A DNA stretch of 64,000 nucleotides from Zavarzinella formosa DSM 19928 (GTDB lineage: Bacteria > Planctomycetota > Planctomycetia > Gemmatales > Gemmataceae). Within the stretch, counting starts at the first letter, position 1. Every line of letters begins with the position of its first letter. A program made the position numbers and the translations under genes. Positions 1-9,063 of the stretch are shown in pieces. The notes beneath the pieces are model-generated. The model saw only the letters and a list, made by a program, of their open reading frames with translations. It was not told the origin of the DNA and searched no databases. The stretch lies in NCBI RefSeq assembly GCF_000255705.1, contig NZ_JH636443.1:497481-561480 (forward strand). Direction: 5' to 3'.

Positions 1-243
1 TCGGTTAAACCGGCTCTGGCCCGGCTGACGCGGAAACAGATGCTTGTAATCCCTCAGGGCGGCGAGCAGTTCCGTTTCGCGATGCCATCCCCGGCATTCG
101 CCGATGACGGCCATGGCGATCAGTTCGGAGTCGGAACATTCCGGCTCGGGGCCGGTTCGTCGCAGCAAGGGAGCCAGCGGCCGGACAAAGTCGTCGACGA
201 GGCAATAGACCCAAGTGCAGAAATCGGTGAAATCGGCTATCAT
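1..243 (-). CDS. IS982-like transposase, N-terminal part (runs off window)
   Basis: Reading the minus strand from an ATG at 243 gives 81 codons open to the window edge. The product contains the pattern CSDSELIAMAVIGECRGW followed by a YKHLFP segment and SRFNR. This is the conserved N-terminal pattern of IS982-type DDE transposases. The catalytic DDE part lies outside the window, so I cannot tell whether the element is intact. An AAAGGA ribosome-binding site sits 8 bases upstream of the ATG. No terminal inverted repeat could be recognised between 243 and the lipoprotein gene because only one end is visible. Confidence 0.75.
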   Translation of the reverse strand, partial: MIADFTDFCTWVYCLVDDFVRPLAPLLRRTGPEPECSDSELIAMAVIGECRGWHRETELLAALRDYKHLFPRQPGQSRFNR

Positions 244-422
244 GGCGAATGTCCTTTTCGTTGGGAATCAGGGATGCGACCGCTAATCTCATCCTAGAAA
301 ACCAGCGCTAAGGACTTCTTTTTCAGGCCACACAAGTATTCACTGCCGACGAACTAGCATAATGCCCCAATGACCAATCAGGATTTGTTCACTAACCGGG
401 ATAAGACTCAAACACAATCGGT

Positions 423-447
423 TTGGTCATTGGTCATTGGTCATTGG
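423..447. repeat. Short heptamer tandem repeat (TTGGTCA, about 3.6 copies)
   Basis: The unit TTGGTCA is repeated three times and followed by a partial unit. A related single copy in the opposite orientation (CAATGACCAATCA) lies at about 366-378. The repeat is intergenic, just beyond the stop of the lipoprotein gene. Function unknown; it could be slippage-prone filler. Confidence 0.7.
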
Positions 448-458
448 GAAATTCAAAT

Positions 459-1379
459 CTACCGATATCCCGCCGGCACGACCCGGCCCGTCGGCTTGAA
501 TTTGCCCAAGTCCACCTGTTTGGCCCCAACGTCGGGAGGCATCTCGAACAGATCGGGTTTGATGGGCTGGTTTACCCGGAGTTTGCCCAAGTCCAGCGTC
601 AGCTTGGTGTCCTGTTGCGGCCATTCCAAGGTGATGATTCGCGGACAGATGATGTATTTCGGCGGCAAACCGGCGCCTCGTTCAATCGGGATGCGGGCCA
701 CTTCCTTGATGATGGCCGTGCAGATCACCTTGTTCGTCGCGGCGTCCATCATGGTTTTCGAGACAATCTGAGGCTGGCTGTCACGGGCGTTCCCCTTGTG
801 GAACACCGTGACCTTTTTCACCTTTTGGCCGCGAACAGTTGTTTCTTCAATTAACTTGTAGTGATTCCGGTCTTCCTCGACTGTTGTTCCCGGACCGGCG
901 TTGATCTTGGCCATGCCCAAGGCTTCCAGCACCCATTCCGGGTCGAAGGGATAGGGCAAATCCACGCCTTTTTCAAAGTCCGTGTAGGAACAATGGAACA
1001 AGGCATTCGACGGATCTTGTCTGATGTAGAACCAGAAGCGATCCGAGTTAGAACCCATCAACACTTGTTCCATCGCCAGTTTGCGGCCCACCAACTTGAA
1101 ATTGCGCGGTTTCTGGCAGACCAGCGATCCGTCGAGGCTCACGGAACTGCCCATCGATTTCACGTCGATGTCCAGCGAGCGGGTTTCAATGGATTCAAGC
1201 TGGTCGGCTTGCCGATTCAAATAACTGATGAGTTGTTCGGCCGTCGGTTTGCGGTCGTCCACGGAAGGCAACGGCGGGGGAATGTCGTCGTGCTTGGCGG
1301 GGCGGGGGCCGAGGATGTTGCATCCCGAACCCATCAGGGCGATGGCGCCAGCCGTCAGCAGCAATCGTCGGCGTATCAT
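459..1379 (-). CDS. Putative outer-membrane or periplasmic lipoprotein, unknown function
   Basis: A 306-residue protein starting MIRRRLLLTAG with a lipobox-like GSGC about 20 residues in, so it should be exported and lipidated. The mature part opens with a proline-rich segment, then a region that reads like a LolA-type or outer-membrane lipoprotein-sorting beta-sheet domain (talk of 'DGSLVCQKPRNFKLVG' and repeated short beta-strand patterns). That assignment is an inference. The ATG at 1379 is chosen because the signal peptide begins exactly there; a longer frame upstream overlaps the preceding gene and has no export signal. It lies 26 bases after the 161-residue gene, so the two are probably co-transcribed. 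Confidence 0.75.
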   Translation of the reverse strand: MIRRRLLLTAGAIALMGSGCNILGPRPAKHDDIPPPLPSVDDRKPTAEQLISYLNRQADQLESIETRSLDIDVKSMGSSVSLDGSLVCQKPRNFKLVGRKLAMEQVLMGSNSDRFWFYIRQDPSNALFHCSYTDFEKGVDLPYPFDPEWVLEALGMAKINAGPGTTVEEDRNHYKLIEETTVRGQKVKKVTVFHKGNARDSQPQIVSKTMMDAATNKVICTAIIKEVARIPIERGAGLPPKYIICPRIITLEWPQQDTKLTLDLGKLRVNQPIKPDLFEMPPDVGAKQVDLGKFKPTGRVVPAGYR

Positions 1380-1405
1380 CGGGCCATCCTCTCGGAACCC
1401 ACGGA

Positions 1406-1891
1406 TCAATCCCAGCCCAACACCCGGAAGACTTCCTGTCGCACGGTTTCCATCGCCTCGTCCGTGAGTTTTGGATCCAGCGCTTCGTGCTTGCGGTTGG
1501 TCTTCATGTCCCGCAGCAGCATGATTTCGCGGCCGCCGTCTTTCCGCAGGTCGTCGAAGCGGAAGCGTTTTCTCCGCATCAACAGCAGAGCCACGACATA
1601 CCGGAAATTCAGCCGGTCCGGCTCGACCGTGTCCGTCAGATGCTCGAAGCAATCGACCAGCAACGCATCGTTGATCGTCGGCTTGGGGATGGCCCCGCTT
1701 TCGGGAATCCGGCCCGCCCACCACGCAATCGCATTCGGGGGTGGCTCTTTCCAGGCGTCGCGGGCATAATCCTTGCGAACGAACTGCCCGGCCTCATCCA
1801 TGAGCGCGCTGTAAAACGCATCCCCGGCCTTCAACACCCGCCCGGTGGCGGCACATTGTTTCGCCGGTCCTTGCAATTGGTAATTGCTCAT
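1406..1891 (-). CDS. Conserved hypothetical protein, 161 residues
   Basis: Soluble protein without signal peptide or membrane segment. It has CAATGRVLKAGDAFYSAL near the N-terminus, a tryptophan-rich middle (PNAIAWWAGRIPESG) and a basic helical C-terminal half. I know this arrangement from planctomycete genomes as an uncharacterised protein encoded directly before a lipoprotein, which is also the case here. The early Cys and Gly pattern could be part of a small metal site, but only one cysteine is present. Start ATG at 1891. No function is proposed. Confidence 0.75.
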   Translation of the reverse strand: MSNYQLQGPAKQCAATGRVLKAGDAFYSALMDEAGQFVRKDYARDAWKEPPPNAIAWWAGRIPESGAIPKPTINDALLVDCFEHLTDTVEPDRLNFRYVVALLLMRRKRFRFDDLRKDGGREIMLLRDMKTNRKHEALDPKLTDEAMETVRQEVFRVLGWD

Positions 1892-2019
1892 CCGTCACTC
1901 ATCCGGCGTTGAATCGTAGAACCGAAGGCAAGCCCCGGACAAGCGGCTTCCGGTCAAATCGGCCTGATCGATCGGAAGGCCTGGGCAAATTCCGCCGGTC
2001 AGGCTGGTTATGCGGATGC

Positions 2020-3480
2020 TTACTTCGACCATCGCTCGAATTCCTTGGTCACCTGCTCGGCGGTTTCGCCCCCCCAGCCACGGGAGACATGCCGGGTGAT
2101 TCCCTCGGCATCCACCACCACGAACACCGGCGTCGATTCCAGTCCGTGTGTCTTGTAGACCGGGTTGCCATCATAAATCGGCACGGTCATTTCCCCGGCC
2201 GTGTAGGCGGTCTTCCAAGCGGTCGTGTCACCGATCACCAGCGGCATCACCGCCCCGCGACCGCGATGCCTGGTGTGCAGGCTTTGGGCGAATTTCAGCA
2301 AGGCGGCGGCTGATGTGGAGGTTGGCTGGAAGTACACCAGCAACACGGGCCGGCCCTTCAGCTTGCTCAGTTTCGTGACTGCCTCGGCCGTCAGCATTTC
2401 GGCCGAGATGTCCGGGGTTGGCTTGCCGATGGCGAGGGGGCCGTTGTCCTCCTCTTTGGCGGGAGACGAACCGAGTTCGTCCCCGGTCACTTGAACCGGG
2501 GGCAGATTCCCCTTGGCGGCGGACATCGCCCGTTTGCGAACTGCTTGGGTCGCTTCCCGATAGGGAGAGTCCCCGCCGAGGTGGTCGGTCTGATAGCCAT
2601 CAATCCGGCGAACGAGGGCTTCAAAGGATTTTGGCCCGCCCCGGCCGCCGTCGGCCAGGAGCCGGTCCAGCATGGCGGTGTGGGCGGCCGCCGTGATGGC
2701 TTCCTCCCGGCGTTCCTCGAATAACCGGCCGCGATAGACGCTCTTTTCTTTTTGTTCGAGCGTCAGCACGGATCGAAAAGCGAGGTCGTCGATATCCGGT
2801 TCACGGCGTTCGATGACACGCTCCAGTTTGGATGCAAACCCGAGCGAAGGGAGAATGCACAAGGTTTCTTTTCGTTGCCATTCGGGCTGCCGCACGGCGG
2901 TTTTCGTGAAACCGGCCGTCATTTGTTTGGCGGTGATTTTCAGCCCGATGTGCCCCTGATGGCTTTCCAGATCGCCGACTTTCCAAGTGATCGGCGGGCG
3001 GTTGGCTTCCTCGCGGGTCCAGATGTCGCCGGTTTTGGCCTTGCCCTCGGGCAGTTCCAAAAAGATCCCGGCCTCGTGGTATGGCAATCCCTGAAGTTGA
3101 ACCACGGGCCACGGCTTGGCCTTGGGTTCCGGGTTGTCCGGATCGGCGGGCGACGGGACGGCCAGCGCGTGTCCCTTGCGGTCAACGCGGGCCAGTTCCA
3201 TCCGCACGGCTCCGGCCCGTTCTTCGATTCCCTTGCCGGTGGGCTTCAGGAACACACGGGTGAACAGAGCCACGTCCGTGCCGTGTTCATCAACGCTGAG
3301 AACGAGCATCCGCGTGTCGACATCGTAAGCCCGGACCGTGCGGACACCGGGCACAAAACTCGCCTCGGTGAACTGCCCGACCCACCGGACCTCCAGCCCC
3401 TTTTCCATGCGGGGGCTGGTGATTTCGAGCGGCGGCGCCCCGATCAGCAGGCTGGTCAGTAATAATGTTTGCGCGTACAT
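2020..3480 (-). CDS. Secreted protein with C-terminal redoxin-like domain lacking cysteines
   Basis: 486 residues with a signal peptide (MYAQTLLLTSLLIG) when started at the ATG at 3480; the longer frame from 3528 would bury this signal behind a charged leader. The N-terminal two thirds has no family I recognise and is rich in beta-strand patterns. The last 130 residues look like a thioredoxin/AhpC-type fold: IGKPTPDISAEML, GRPVLLVYFQPTST, a VIGD segment and TPVFVVVDAEG followed by GW. Where such proteins carry CxxC, this one has PTST, so classical disulfide chemistry is not possible at that site. Likely a binding or structural domain outside the cytoplasm. It follows msrB by about 200 bases on the same strand. 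Confidence 0.75.
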   Translation of the reverse strand: MYAQTLLLTSLLIGAPPLEITSPRMEKGLEVRWVGQFTEASFVPGVRTVRAYDVDTRMLVLSVDEHGTDVALFTRVFLKPTGKGIEERAGAVRMELARVDRKGHALAVPSPADPDNPEPKAKPWPVVQLQGLPYHEAGIFLELPEGKAKTGDIWTREEANRPPITWKVGDLESHQGHIGLKITAKQMTAGFTKTAVRQPEWQRKETLCILPSLGFASKLERVIERREPDIDDLAFRSVLTLEQKEKSVYRGRLFEERREEAITAAAHTAMLDRLLADGGRGGPKSFEALVRRIDGYQTDHLGGDSPYREATQAVRKRAMSAAKGNLPPVQVTGDELGSSPAKEEDNGPLAIGKPTPDISAEMLTAEAVTKLSKLKGRPVLLVYFQPTSTSAAALLKFAQSLHTRHRGRGAVMPLVIGDTTAWKTAYTAGEMTVPIYDGNPVYKTHGLESTPVFVVVDAEGITRHVSRGWGGETAEQVTKEFERWSK

Positions 3481-3678
3481 GCTTTTCCCCGCCCAACGAT
3501 GGGCCTTCCCGTCGGGGCAGACACTCAACCGTGCGGGAAGATAACATGTTCCAAGATTCAGGCAAGGGGAGTTGGCAAATCATGAGAAGGCAAGACAGAA
3601 AAGCAAGGACGATCTGCGGGGATGACAGAAACTGCGTCGTTTTTGTCTCCCCGAAGCGTCGAGGGAATTGGGGCGGTT

Positions 3679-4122
3679 TTACTCCGGTTTGAACGTCAGC
3701 GACACGGAGTTCAGGCAGTATCGCTTGCCCTCCGGCGGGGGGCCGTCGTCGAACACGTGGCCGAGGTGGCCATCGCAACGACGGCAGCGAATCTCGGTGC
3801 GGACCATGCGGTGGCTGCGATCAACGATTTCCGCGATGTGGTCCGGGTCGAACGGGACGGAGAAACTCGGCCAGCCCGTTCCCGACTCAAACTTGGCGGC
3901 GGCCACAAACAACGGCAGCCCGCAAAGCCGGCAGACGTAAACCCCGGCCTTCTTGTTGTTCAGCAAGGTGCCGCAAAACGGCGACTCGGTGCCATGCTGA
4001 AGGATGATATGCCGTTCCTCCGGCGTGAGAGTCGCCGTGAGGGCGGCCATCTGTTCGGCCGTCGGCGGCGTCAGATCATACCCGGAGGCTGACCGGCCGC
4101 CGAAGGGCGCTTGGGATTCCAT
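3679..4122 (-). CDS. msrB: Peptide-methionine (R)-S-oxide reductase
   Basis: 147 residues, the usual length for a stand-alone MsrB. Two CxxC pairs (Cys64/Cys67 in VCRLCG and Cys113/Cys116 in RCRRCD) form the structural zinc site. The catalytic cysteine is Cys136 in the RYCLNS motif, and the substrate pocket motif GTGWPSF is intact. Cys50 in TESPFCG is a plausible resolving residue. It reduces methionine-R-sulfoxide in damaged proteins using thioredoxin. No export signal, so cytoplasmic. Its own upstream region of about 230 bases (4123-4354) carries no other gene and should hold its promoter, but no clear box was seen. Confidence 0.93.
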   Translation of the reverse strand: MESQAPFGGRSASGYDLTPPTAEQMAALTATLTPEERHIILQHGTESPFCGTLLNNKKAGVYVCRLCGLPLFVAAAKFESGTGWPSFSVPFDPDHIAEIVDRSHRMVRTEIRCRRCDGHLGHVFDDGPPPEGKRYCLNSVSLTFKPE

Positions 4123-4354
4123 GCGAACGCTCCGCGTGAAGGTTTGCCGGCCAGTGGCGAAACGACCACCGGCCGGGTGTGTGAGATCATTTTAGGCGGG
4201 CGCGGGTCTTCCGGGCGGCAAAGGAAAGGGCAAATGGATTGGACAGGCGTCGCCAAATGTGTCGCCAACGAATTTTGCAACACAGATATTGCCACCAAGC
4301 TGGCGACAGAGCGCGAGGGAAAGGCCGGGCCGTGACCAAGGCGGAATTCACGGC

Positions 4355-5836
4355 TCATGGCCGGATTCGTCTGGCGAAGAACAAATTGAACTGTTGCGAA
4401 TTGGGCTTGCGGATCTCAACCTCAAAACCCTCTTTCTCCAGCAGATCCCTCAACGAGCCAAGCGAGTACGCCACGCCGGCCACCTGTCGTTCCGGCCCGA
4501 ACGACTTCAACGGCTCAAGGTGATACTCGCCGACGATCAGATCAACCAACCCCAGCATGCGTGACGTGAACAGGATGGGCCACTCGCTTCCCTCGCAGTC
4601 CAGCTTGACGACCGAAACCCGCCGCCGGCCATAGTCGCTGGCCAGTTTCAGAAGGTCGTCAAAGGGCATGGTCGGCACCTCGGATTCCCGCCGGTCGTCA
4701 TGGGGGATCGCCCACGCCCCGCCGGTGTTGACGCCGTCATGGCCGCCGAAGTCAAGCCGCTCGCCCCGCCGGTCGCTTCGCCAGACAGCCGCGTGAAACG
4801 CCTGGAACAACGCACGGCCCGGAGTCGCGGCCATGTTTCGCATCGCCAGCCGGACATTATCAATTGATGAGTCGGCCCCCCAGATTTCGGCCGCTCCGCG
4901 AGATTTGCAGAGAGACGAAAACGAGCCGATGTGACACCCGACGTCAACGACCGTCGCCCCGCGCAATTGTTCGGGAAGGCCGTATTCGTTGTGATCGTGC
5001 ACGCTGGCCCAGATGTCGCGGTCGAGCGTGCCGGGTCGGTGTTTTATGTCAACGGGAACGAGCAGGGTCAGCGCCCCCCGGTCGTGCCACACCGGACAAT
5101 TGCCGGGTGTCAGGGGGACCGCGTCAAGCGGCCCCAACTCGCCCGCATGGGCCAGCACGTTGAAGGCATGGATGTCGGCTCCCCGAGGCGGCTGGCCCGG
5201 CCCGCCCCACCCGTCGAGAACCCGGTCGATCTCGGCGCACAATCGGTCAATCAAACCGCCAACGCGCTGTCCCGGTCCGATGAGCGTGCCACATGTAACG
5301 GCCGTCGTGTCGGCCAGTGTCTTCCTGAACAGATTCACGTAATCCAGCGGCATCCAGTCGATGTTGGACGTCCACCACGAATTGGCCGCGACCGGGCCTC
5401 CGTCCCGCCCGCAAACAACCGCCCCGCCGACGGACCGGCTGCGATACCACTCTCCGGGATCGAGGGCGACGACGGAGTCATTGACATCAGTGATCGTGAC
5501 AATGCCTTCGACCGGGTTGGCCCGGAGCCAGTCGCCGAATGCGAAGAACCTCGCGTCATAGGGGTTTGTCTCGGGCCGGTTCCGCACATGAACAAGCCGG
5601 AACAAGTCGGTTTCGAGACGCCTGGCCAGCTCTTCCGGGACGCCGTCATGAAGGATGACAACCCGCAGGCCCAGCCGACGCGCCGACACCCGCAACGGCT
5701 CGACGTAGTCGGCGAGCTGGTCAATGGTCAGTTCGCTGAGAGGCGTCCGCCAGTGGGCGCCAACCTTGTTCGCCGAGCCAAACCCGGTCGGCAGCGGGTG
5801 ATGAATGAACAACGCCGACAGGATCAGATCGGACAC
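4355..5836 (-). CDS. FkbM-type methyltransferase with N-terminal glycosyltransferase-like domain
   Basis: About 493 residues. The C-terminal half is an FkbM-family SAM-dependent methyltransferase: VVDVGCHIGSFSSL is the SAM-binding loop, followed by WGADSS, and VSVVKLDCEGSEWPIL and VGEYH are the other family landmarks. The N-terminal half (about residues 1-260) reads like a nucleotide-sugar transferase-like fold with TITDVNDSVV as a possible acidic metal-binding loop; this is inference. A GTG at 5836 is preferred to the ATG at 5881 because GAGGAG lies five bases upstream of it. It overlaps the stop of the upstream glycosyltransferase/GH130 gene, so it is the last gene of the operon that begins with the kinase. 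Probable role: O-methylation of a surface glycan. Confidence 0.8.
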   Translation of the reverse strand: MSDLILSALFIHHPLPTGFGSANKVGAHWRTPLSELTIDQLADYVEPLRVSARRLGLRVVILHDGVPEELARRLETDLFRLVHVRNRPETNPYDARFFAFGDWLRANPVEGIVTITDVNDSVVALDPGEWYRSRSVGGAVVCGRDGGPVAANSWWTSNIDWMPLDYVNLFRKTLADTTAVTCGTLIGPGQRVGGLIDRLCAEIDRVLDGWGGPGQPPRGADIHAFNVLAHAGELGPLDAVPLTPGNCPVWHDRGALTLLVPVDIKHRPGTLDRDIWASVHDHNEYGLPEQLRGATVVDVGCHIGSFSSLCKSRGAAEIWGADSSIDNVRLAMRNMAATPGRALFQAFHAAVWRSDRRGERLDFGGHDGVNTGGAWAIPHDDRRESEVPTMPFDDLLKLASDYGRRRVSVVKLDCEGSEWPILFTSRMLGLVDLIVGEYHLEPLKSFGPERQVAGVAYSLGSLRDLLEKEGFEVEIRKPNSQQFNLFFARRIRP

Positions 5837-8208
5837 AGCCGCTCCTCGATTTGTTTTGCGTCGAACGCCGAAACCCGGCACCAGTGGTCATTGTGCCCGT
5901 AGCTCACCACCCATTGATCCCCGTCAAGATACGCCCCGCAGGGGAACGCCGTTGCCGCGTACCAAGACTTGCCTCCGTGCGGCCCCTTGGGCAAATCTGA
6001 CATCACCGGCCAGAGGATTGGCTCTCGCGTGATCCGCAAGGGCTTGAACGGGGGCTTGTTCTCGAACGTGCATGCTCCCGTCGTGTAGATCGCGGGCAGG
6101 CCGCGATCATAGCCGCTCTTGTCCGTCCCGTGGAAGAACGCGTGCCATTCGCCATTGTGCAGGACGGGGGCGGCGCCGCCGCGTGGAAGGCCGAATTTCC
6201 AGGGCACGCCGGCCATCTCGCTCACCGGCAGGGCAAGGTCGCCGGCCAGTTCCAGCACAACCCACGGTTGCATGGAGTACACAACGAACAGACGGCCGTC
6301 GTGGCTGAAGGGCTGCCAGTTCTTTTCCCATTCCGTGCTGCGATCATACCTTGGTTCCCACACACGGACCGCGTTGAGGTCATTGTCCAGCCGGCTGAAC
6401 AATTGCCGGGCAACGGTGTGATTGCCGGGTTGCCGGAGCCGCACACCAATAAACGACAGATGAAGGGCGCCTTCATGGACAAACAACCGGGGATCTTCCT
6501 GCCCGTCGACGCACATTGGATGAGACAATGAAATGGTCTTTGACCTGTCGGGAATCATGTCCGGGCCGATCTCGACGATGTGGATGTTCGCCCCCACCCA
6601 ACCCGTGCGATAAGCCAGCAATAATCGCCCTTTGAAGTGGATCAGCGAGCAATTGGTCTGGTGTGTGGCGGGGACCAATCCCGGACCAAACTGATGCGTC
6701 CACCGGGGAACTAGGCCGGGCAAGGGCCTGTTCATGTCAAACGGCCGCCCGTCGGCACGGTTGTCATCCCGGACGGGCGAGAGAGCTTCCGTGGGGTGAT
6801 TTGCCCCCGCAAAAATTCTCCCGAGATGGTCGCGTGGCCTGATCTTGTTCGATTTCGTCAAGGATGAGATTGTCGTGTCCGTGGCTCCGACATTTGAGAG
6901 GCGCAGTTCCTCCAGAAACCCGAAGCAGACATCCTCCAGTTTCAAACGGTGATGACGGACATTTGCCCCGGCTTGCTGGGGGGTGGGGGCGCTTGAAAAT
7001 GATTGGTCGTCCAGTTTGAACTTGTCCCGCGTGCGGTGTTGTAAAAGAACCTCGCCATCCGGGCCGTAATGAAGGTAGGTATGCAAATCCCAACCGGGCC
7101 GGGGTTGGGTCATGGCGTAGTACGTGCCGAGCCGCCGCCACGCGATGTTAAAGGTGTCCTTGTCGCCGTACAGGAGGTGGTAAACGTAATCGGCCCGCTC
7201 GTTGTACCAGAGGGCCAGTCGCATTTCCCGCCAGCATGTCTCTTTGTTCACCATCAACTGGCCGGATTCCAACGGAAGCCAGCCGGGCTTCGTGCCGAAC
7301 ACCCCCCAGCGGTCGGAGGGAAGCAGGTGTTCCGAGGTGGCCAGGTCGGGCCAGAAGGTCGCCCCGCGCTCGCGGTAGGGGGGCCAGTCGAACATGAACG
7401 CGGGATCGCGGGTCGGGTAACAGTCCGCGTCGAGGAAGAAGACTTCGCGGAAGGAACTGTGCATGATGGCATAGGGCTTCAATTGCCAGCCCTTCCACCA
7501 GTGGTCTTTCAAAAACCGGAACGGATGCCGGGCGGTTAATTCGTCCGCGTTCACGCATTCGACATCATGCGGTTTCAAAACCTCCCGCATGGCGTCGGTC
7601 ATCTCCCCGGCAAAATGCCAGAGTTGAATCGGCAGCCGGCAGCCCACATGCCGCAGGACGCGGATGGTCACGTAAGCGCTGGGGAAATAAGCCCCCCCGC
7701 CGACGATGACGATTCCCCGACCCTCATATCCGCCGGGATAGGCGGGCATGTTTGCAATGAACCGGCTGGCGGCCTGCCGAAGGCCCTCTTGCACATTTGG
7801 CCAGTTCCACCAGCCGTCCGGCTGCGCTCGCGGGGGAAGATCGAGCATTGCCCCGATATCCGACGGAGAGGTTTCCGGCGTGATGACCGGAAAAAGATAG
7901 TCGGGGCAGCGGCGGCACTGTGATTCGGTCGTGCGCGGGTGTTCGGGATGAAGGCACTCAAACACCGGCAGGGCGATTCGGGAGCCGTTCGCCGACTCTT
8001 CCGGGGCGATTTCCTGGCCGAGCCGCAGGCACGGATGCAAGCGGGCCGGCGGTTCGGCGGCCGGCGACACCGGCGCGTGATCGCGATGATGGCATGTGCC
8101 GCACATCGCCTCGGAAACCAGTTTCAGCCCGATCAACTTGGGTGATTCACAGCGATGGACACCGGGGGAGACCAAGGTCCCCCGGTGGCGACAGGCAATC
8201 TTCATCAT
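5824..8208 (-). CDS. Cys-rich domain + glycosyltransferase + GH130-like beta-propeller fusion
   Basis: 794 residues with three parts. Residues 1-105 hold eight cysteines (6, 20, 36, 39, 60, 85, 98, 101), including CxxC pairs MCGTC and QCRRC ending in PDY, suggesting a zinc-binding module. Residues about 160-400 resemble alpha-mannosyltransferases of the GT71 (MNN1) kind: IVIVGGG, QLKPYAIMHSSF and the metal-binding FFLDADCYPTRDP (DxD at 260-262). Residues about 480-794 resemble GH130 mannoside phosphorylase propellers: QTNCSLIHFKGRLLLAYR, the diagnostic GQEDPRLF and HGGKSWYA. A transferase and a propeller of phosphorylase type in one chain is unusual. It starts 12 bases after the 280-residue gene and overlaps the FkbM gene. 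Cytoplasmic, no signal peptide seen. Confidence 0.75.
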   Translation of the reverse strand: MMKIACRHRGTLVSPGVHRCESPKLIGLKLVSEAMCGTCHHRDHAPVSPAAEPPARLHPCLRLGQEIAPEESANGSRIALPVFECLHPEHPRTTESQCRRCPDYLFPVITPETSPSDIGAMLDLPPRAQPDGWWNWPNVQEGLRQAASRFIANMPAYPGGYEGRGIVIVGGGAYFPSAYVTIRVLRHVGCRLPIQLWHFAGEMTDAMREVLKPHDVECVNADELTARHPFRFLKDHWWKGWQLKPYAIMHSSFREVFFLDADCYPTRDPAFMFDWPPYRERGATFWPDLATSEHLLPSDRWGVFGTKPGWLPLESGQLMVNKETCWREMRLALWYNERADYVYHLLYGDKDTFNIAWRRLGTYYAMTQPRPGWDLHTYLHYGPDGEVLLQHRTRDKFKLDDQSFSSAPTPQQAGANVRHHRLKLEDVCFGFLEELRLSNVGATDTTISSLTKSNKIRPRDHLGRIFAGANHPTEALSPVRDDNRADGRPFDMNRPLPGLVPRWTHQFGPGLVPATHQTNCSLIHFKGRLLLAYRTGWVGANIHIVEIGPDMIPDRSKTISLSHPMCVDGQEDPRLFVHEGALHLSFIGVRLRQPGNHTVARQLFSRLDNDLNAVRVWEPRYDRSTEWEKNWQPFSHDGRLFVVYSMQPWVVLELAGDLALPVSEMAGVPWKFGLPRGGAAPVLHNGEWHAFFHGTDKSGYDRGLPAIYTTGACTFENKPPFKPLRITREPILWPVMSDLPKGPHGGKSWYAATAFPCGAYLDGDQWVVSYGHNDHWCRVSAFDAKQIEERLCPI
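5842..5847 (-). promoter_or_regulatory. Ribosome-binding site (GAGGAG) selecting the GTG start at 5836
   Basis: GAGGAG lies five bases before the GTG and inside the end of the upstream coding region. It supports translational coupling and the GTG start. Confidence 0.6.
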
Positions 8209-8220
8209 GAGGGGGCTGGT

Positions 8221-9063
8221 TTAACCGGGGATGAGGGTCAGTTGTTCCGGCGCAGCCGTGTCAGCCTTTGCCGCCCGATAGATAACATTCGGCGTCAGCG
8301 GATTCCACTCCGTCGCCGGCCGGACGTATTCCACGGGGGCCTCCGAACCCCGCCGGATGGTCAGCCGCCAGGCGGTCACCATCGGGCTTTCGCAGCGAAG
8401 TTCGACATGCGGGGTTTGCTCGCCGTCGCCGCCATTGTCCCACACGCAGAACCCTTCTGTGCCATCGCGGAAGTTGAGAGCGAGCGGACCATTGAGGAAA
8501 CTCCTGCCAATCTCCAGACCGGCAGTGAGAAGCCCCCACACCAGCGGAGCCGTCGTGAGCGCGACCGATGCGGAGGATTTCGCCGGCTGGCTGGCATTCT
8601 GCGAACCACACGGGCCAGACCCGCCGCTTCCTTCGCCTCGACCGCAGAATTTACCTTCATCCTCTTTGACATAAATATGGGCAATCCTTGGTATGACGCT
8701 GAATTCCTTGTCGCCCACCTCCCAGGCGATAACGGTCATCGGATAACCAGTTGCCGGAGAGCCAGAGCCGCAGCAAAACCCGGATCCCATTAACAGGGAG
8801 GGAACATTCAGATCACAAATCCACCAATTGGTGTCCGATGTTTTTGCGGGTTGCGCCGGGCCGGATTGGGCATCGGGCGTGCCAGGATCGCTGATTCTGG
8901 GATCACCAACATCAAAAGTTATGTGGCCACAGAAGACTCTGGCTTTGACGGTCGTCCCTTGGTTGTTGGAAAAGGTCCCGGTGGCAGCCATCGTTCGACT
9001 GGCGCCGTCAACGGTCACATTGTAAGCATCAGGATCATTGTTGATCGGGCAGTCAATGTTCAT
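8221..9063 (-). CDS. Unknown 280-residue protein coupled to a Ser/Thr kinase
   Basis: I do not recognise this family. There is no obvious signal peptide or membrane helix. The N-terminal third is beta-strand-like and rich in Asn, Thr and Gly; the middle has a cysteine and glycine cluster (GSGFCCGSGSP) and a Gly/Ser linker (GEGSGGSGPCGS). The C-terminal part contains WRLTIRRGSEAPVEYV. Its ATG overlaps the kinase stop codon as ATGA, so the two are translationally coupled, and the glycosyltransferase fusion follows after 12 bases. It could be a partner or substrate of the kinase or an appendage protein; nothing in the sequence decides. Confidence 0.7.
   Translation of the reverse strand: MNIDCPINNDPDAYNVTVDGASRTMAATGTFSNNQGTTVKARVFCGHITFDVGDPRISDPGTPDAQSGPAQPAKTSDTNWWICDLNVPSLLMGSGFCCGSGSPATGYPMTVIAWEVGDKEFSVIPRIAHIYVKEDEGKFCGRGEGSGGSGPCGSQNASQPAKSSASVALTTAPLVWGLLTAGLEIGRSFLNGPLALNFRDGTEGFCVWDNGGDGEQTPHVELRCESPMVTAWRLTIRRGSEAPVEYVRPATEWNPLTPNVIYRAAKADTAAPEQLTLIPG

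Noticed and set aside
3620-3660. Hairpin after msrB (GGGGAGACAAAAAC and its imperfect complement)
   Set aside because: Several mismatches and no T run in the reading direction; not a convincing terminator.
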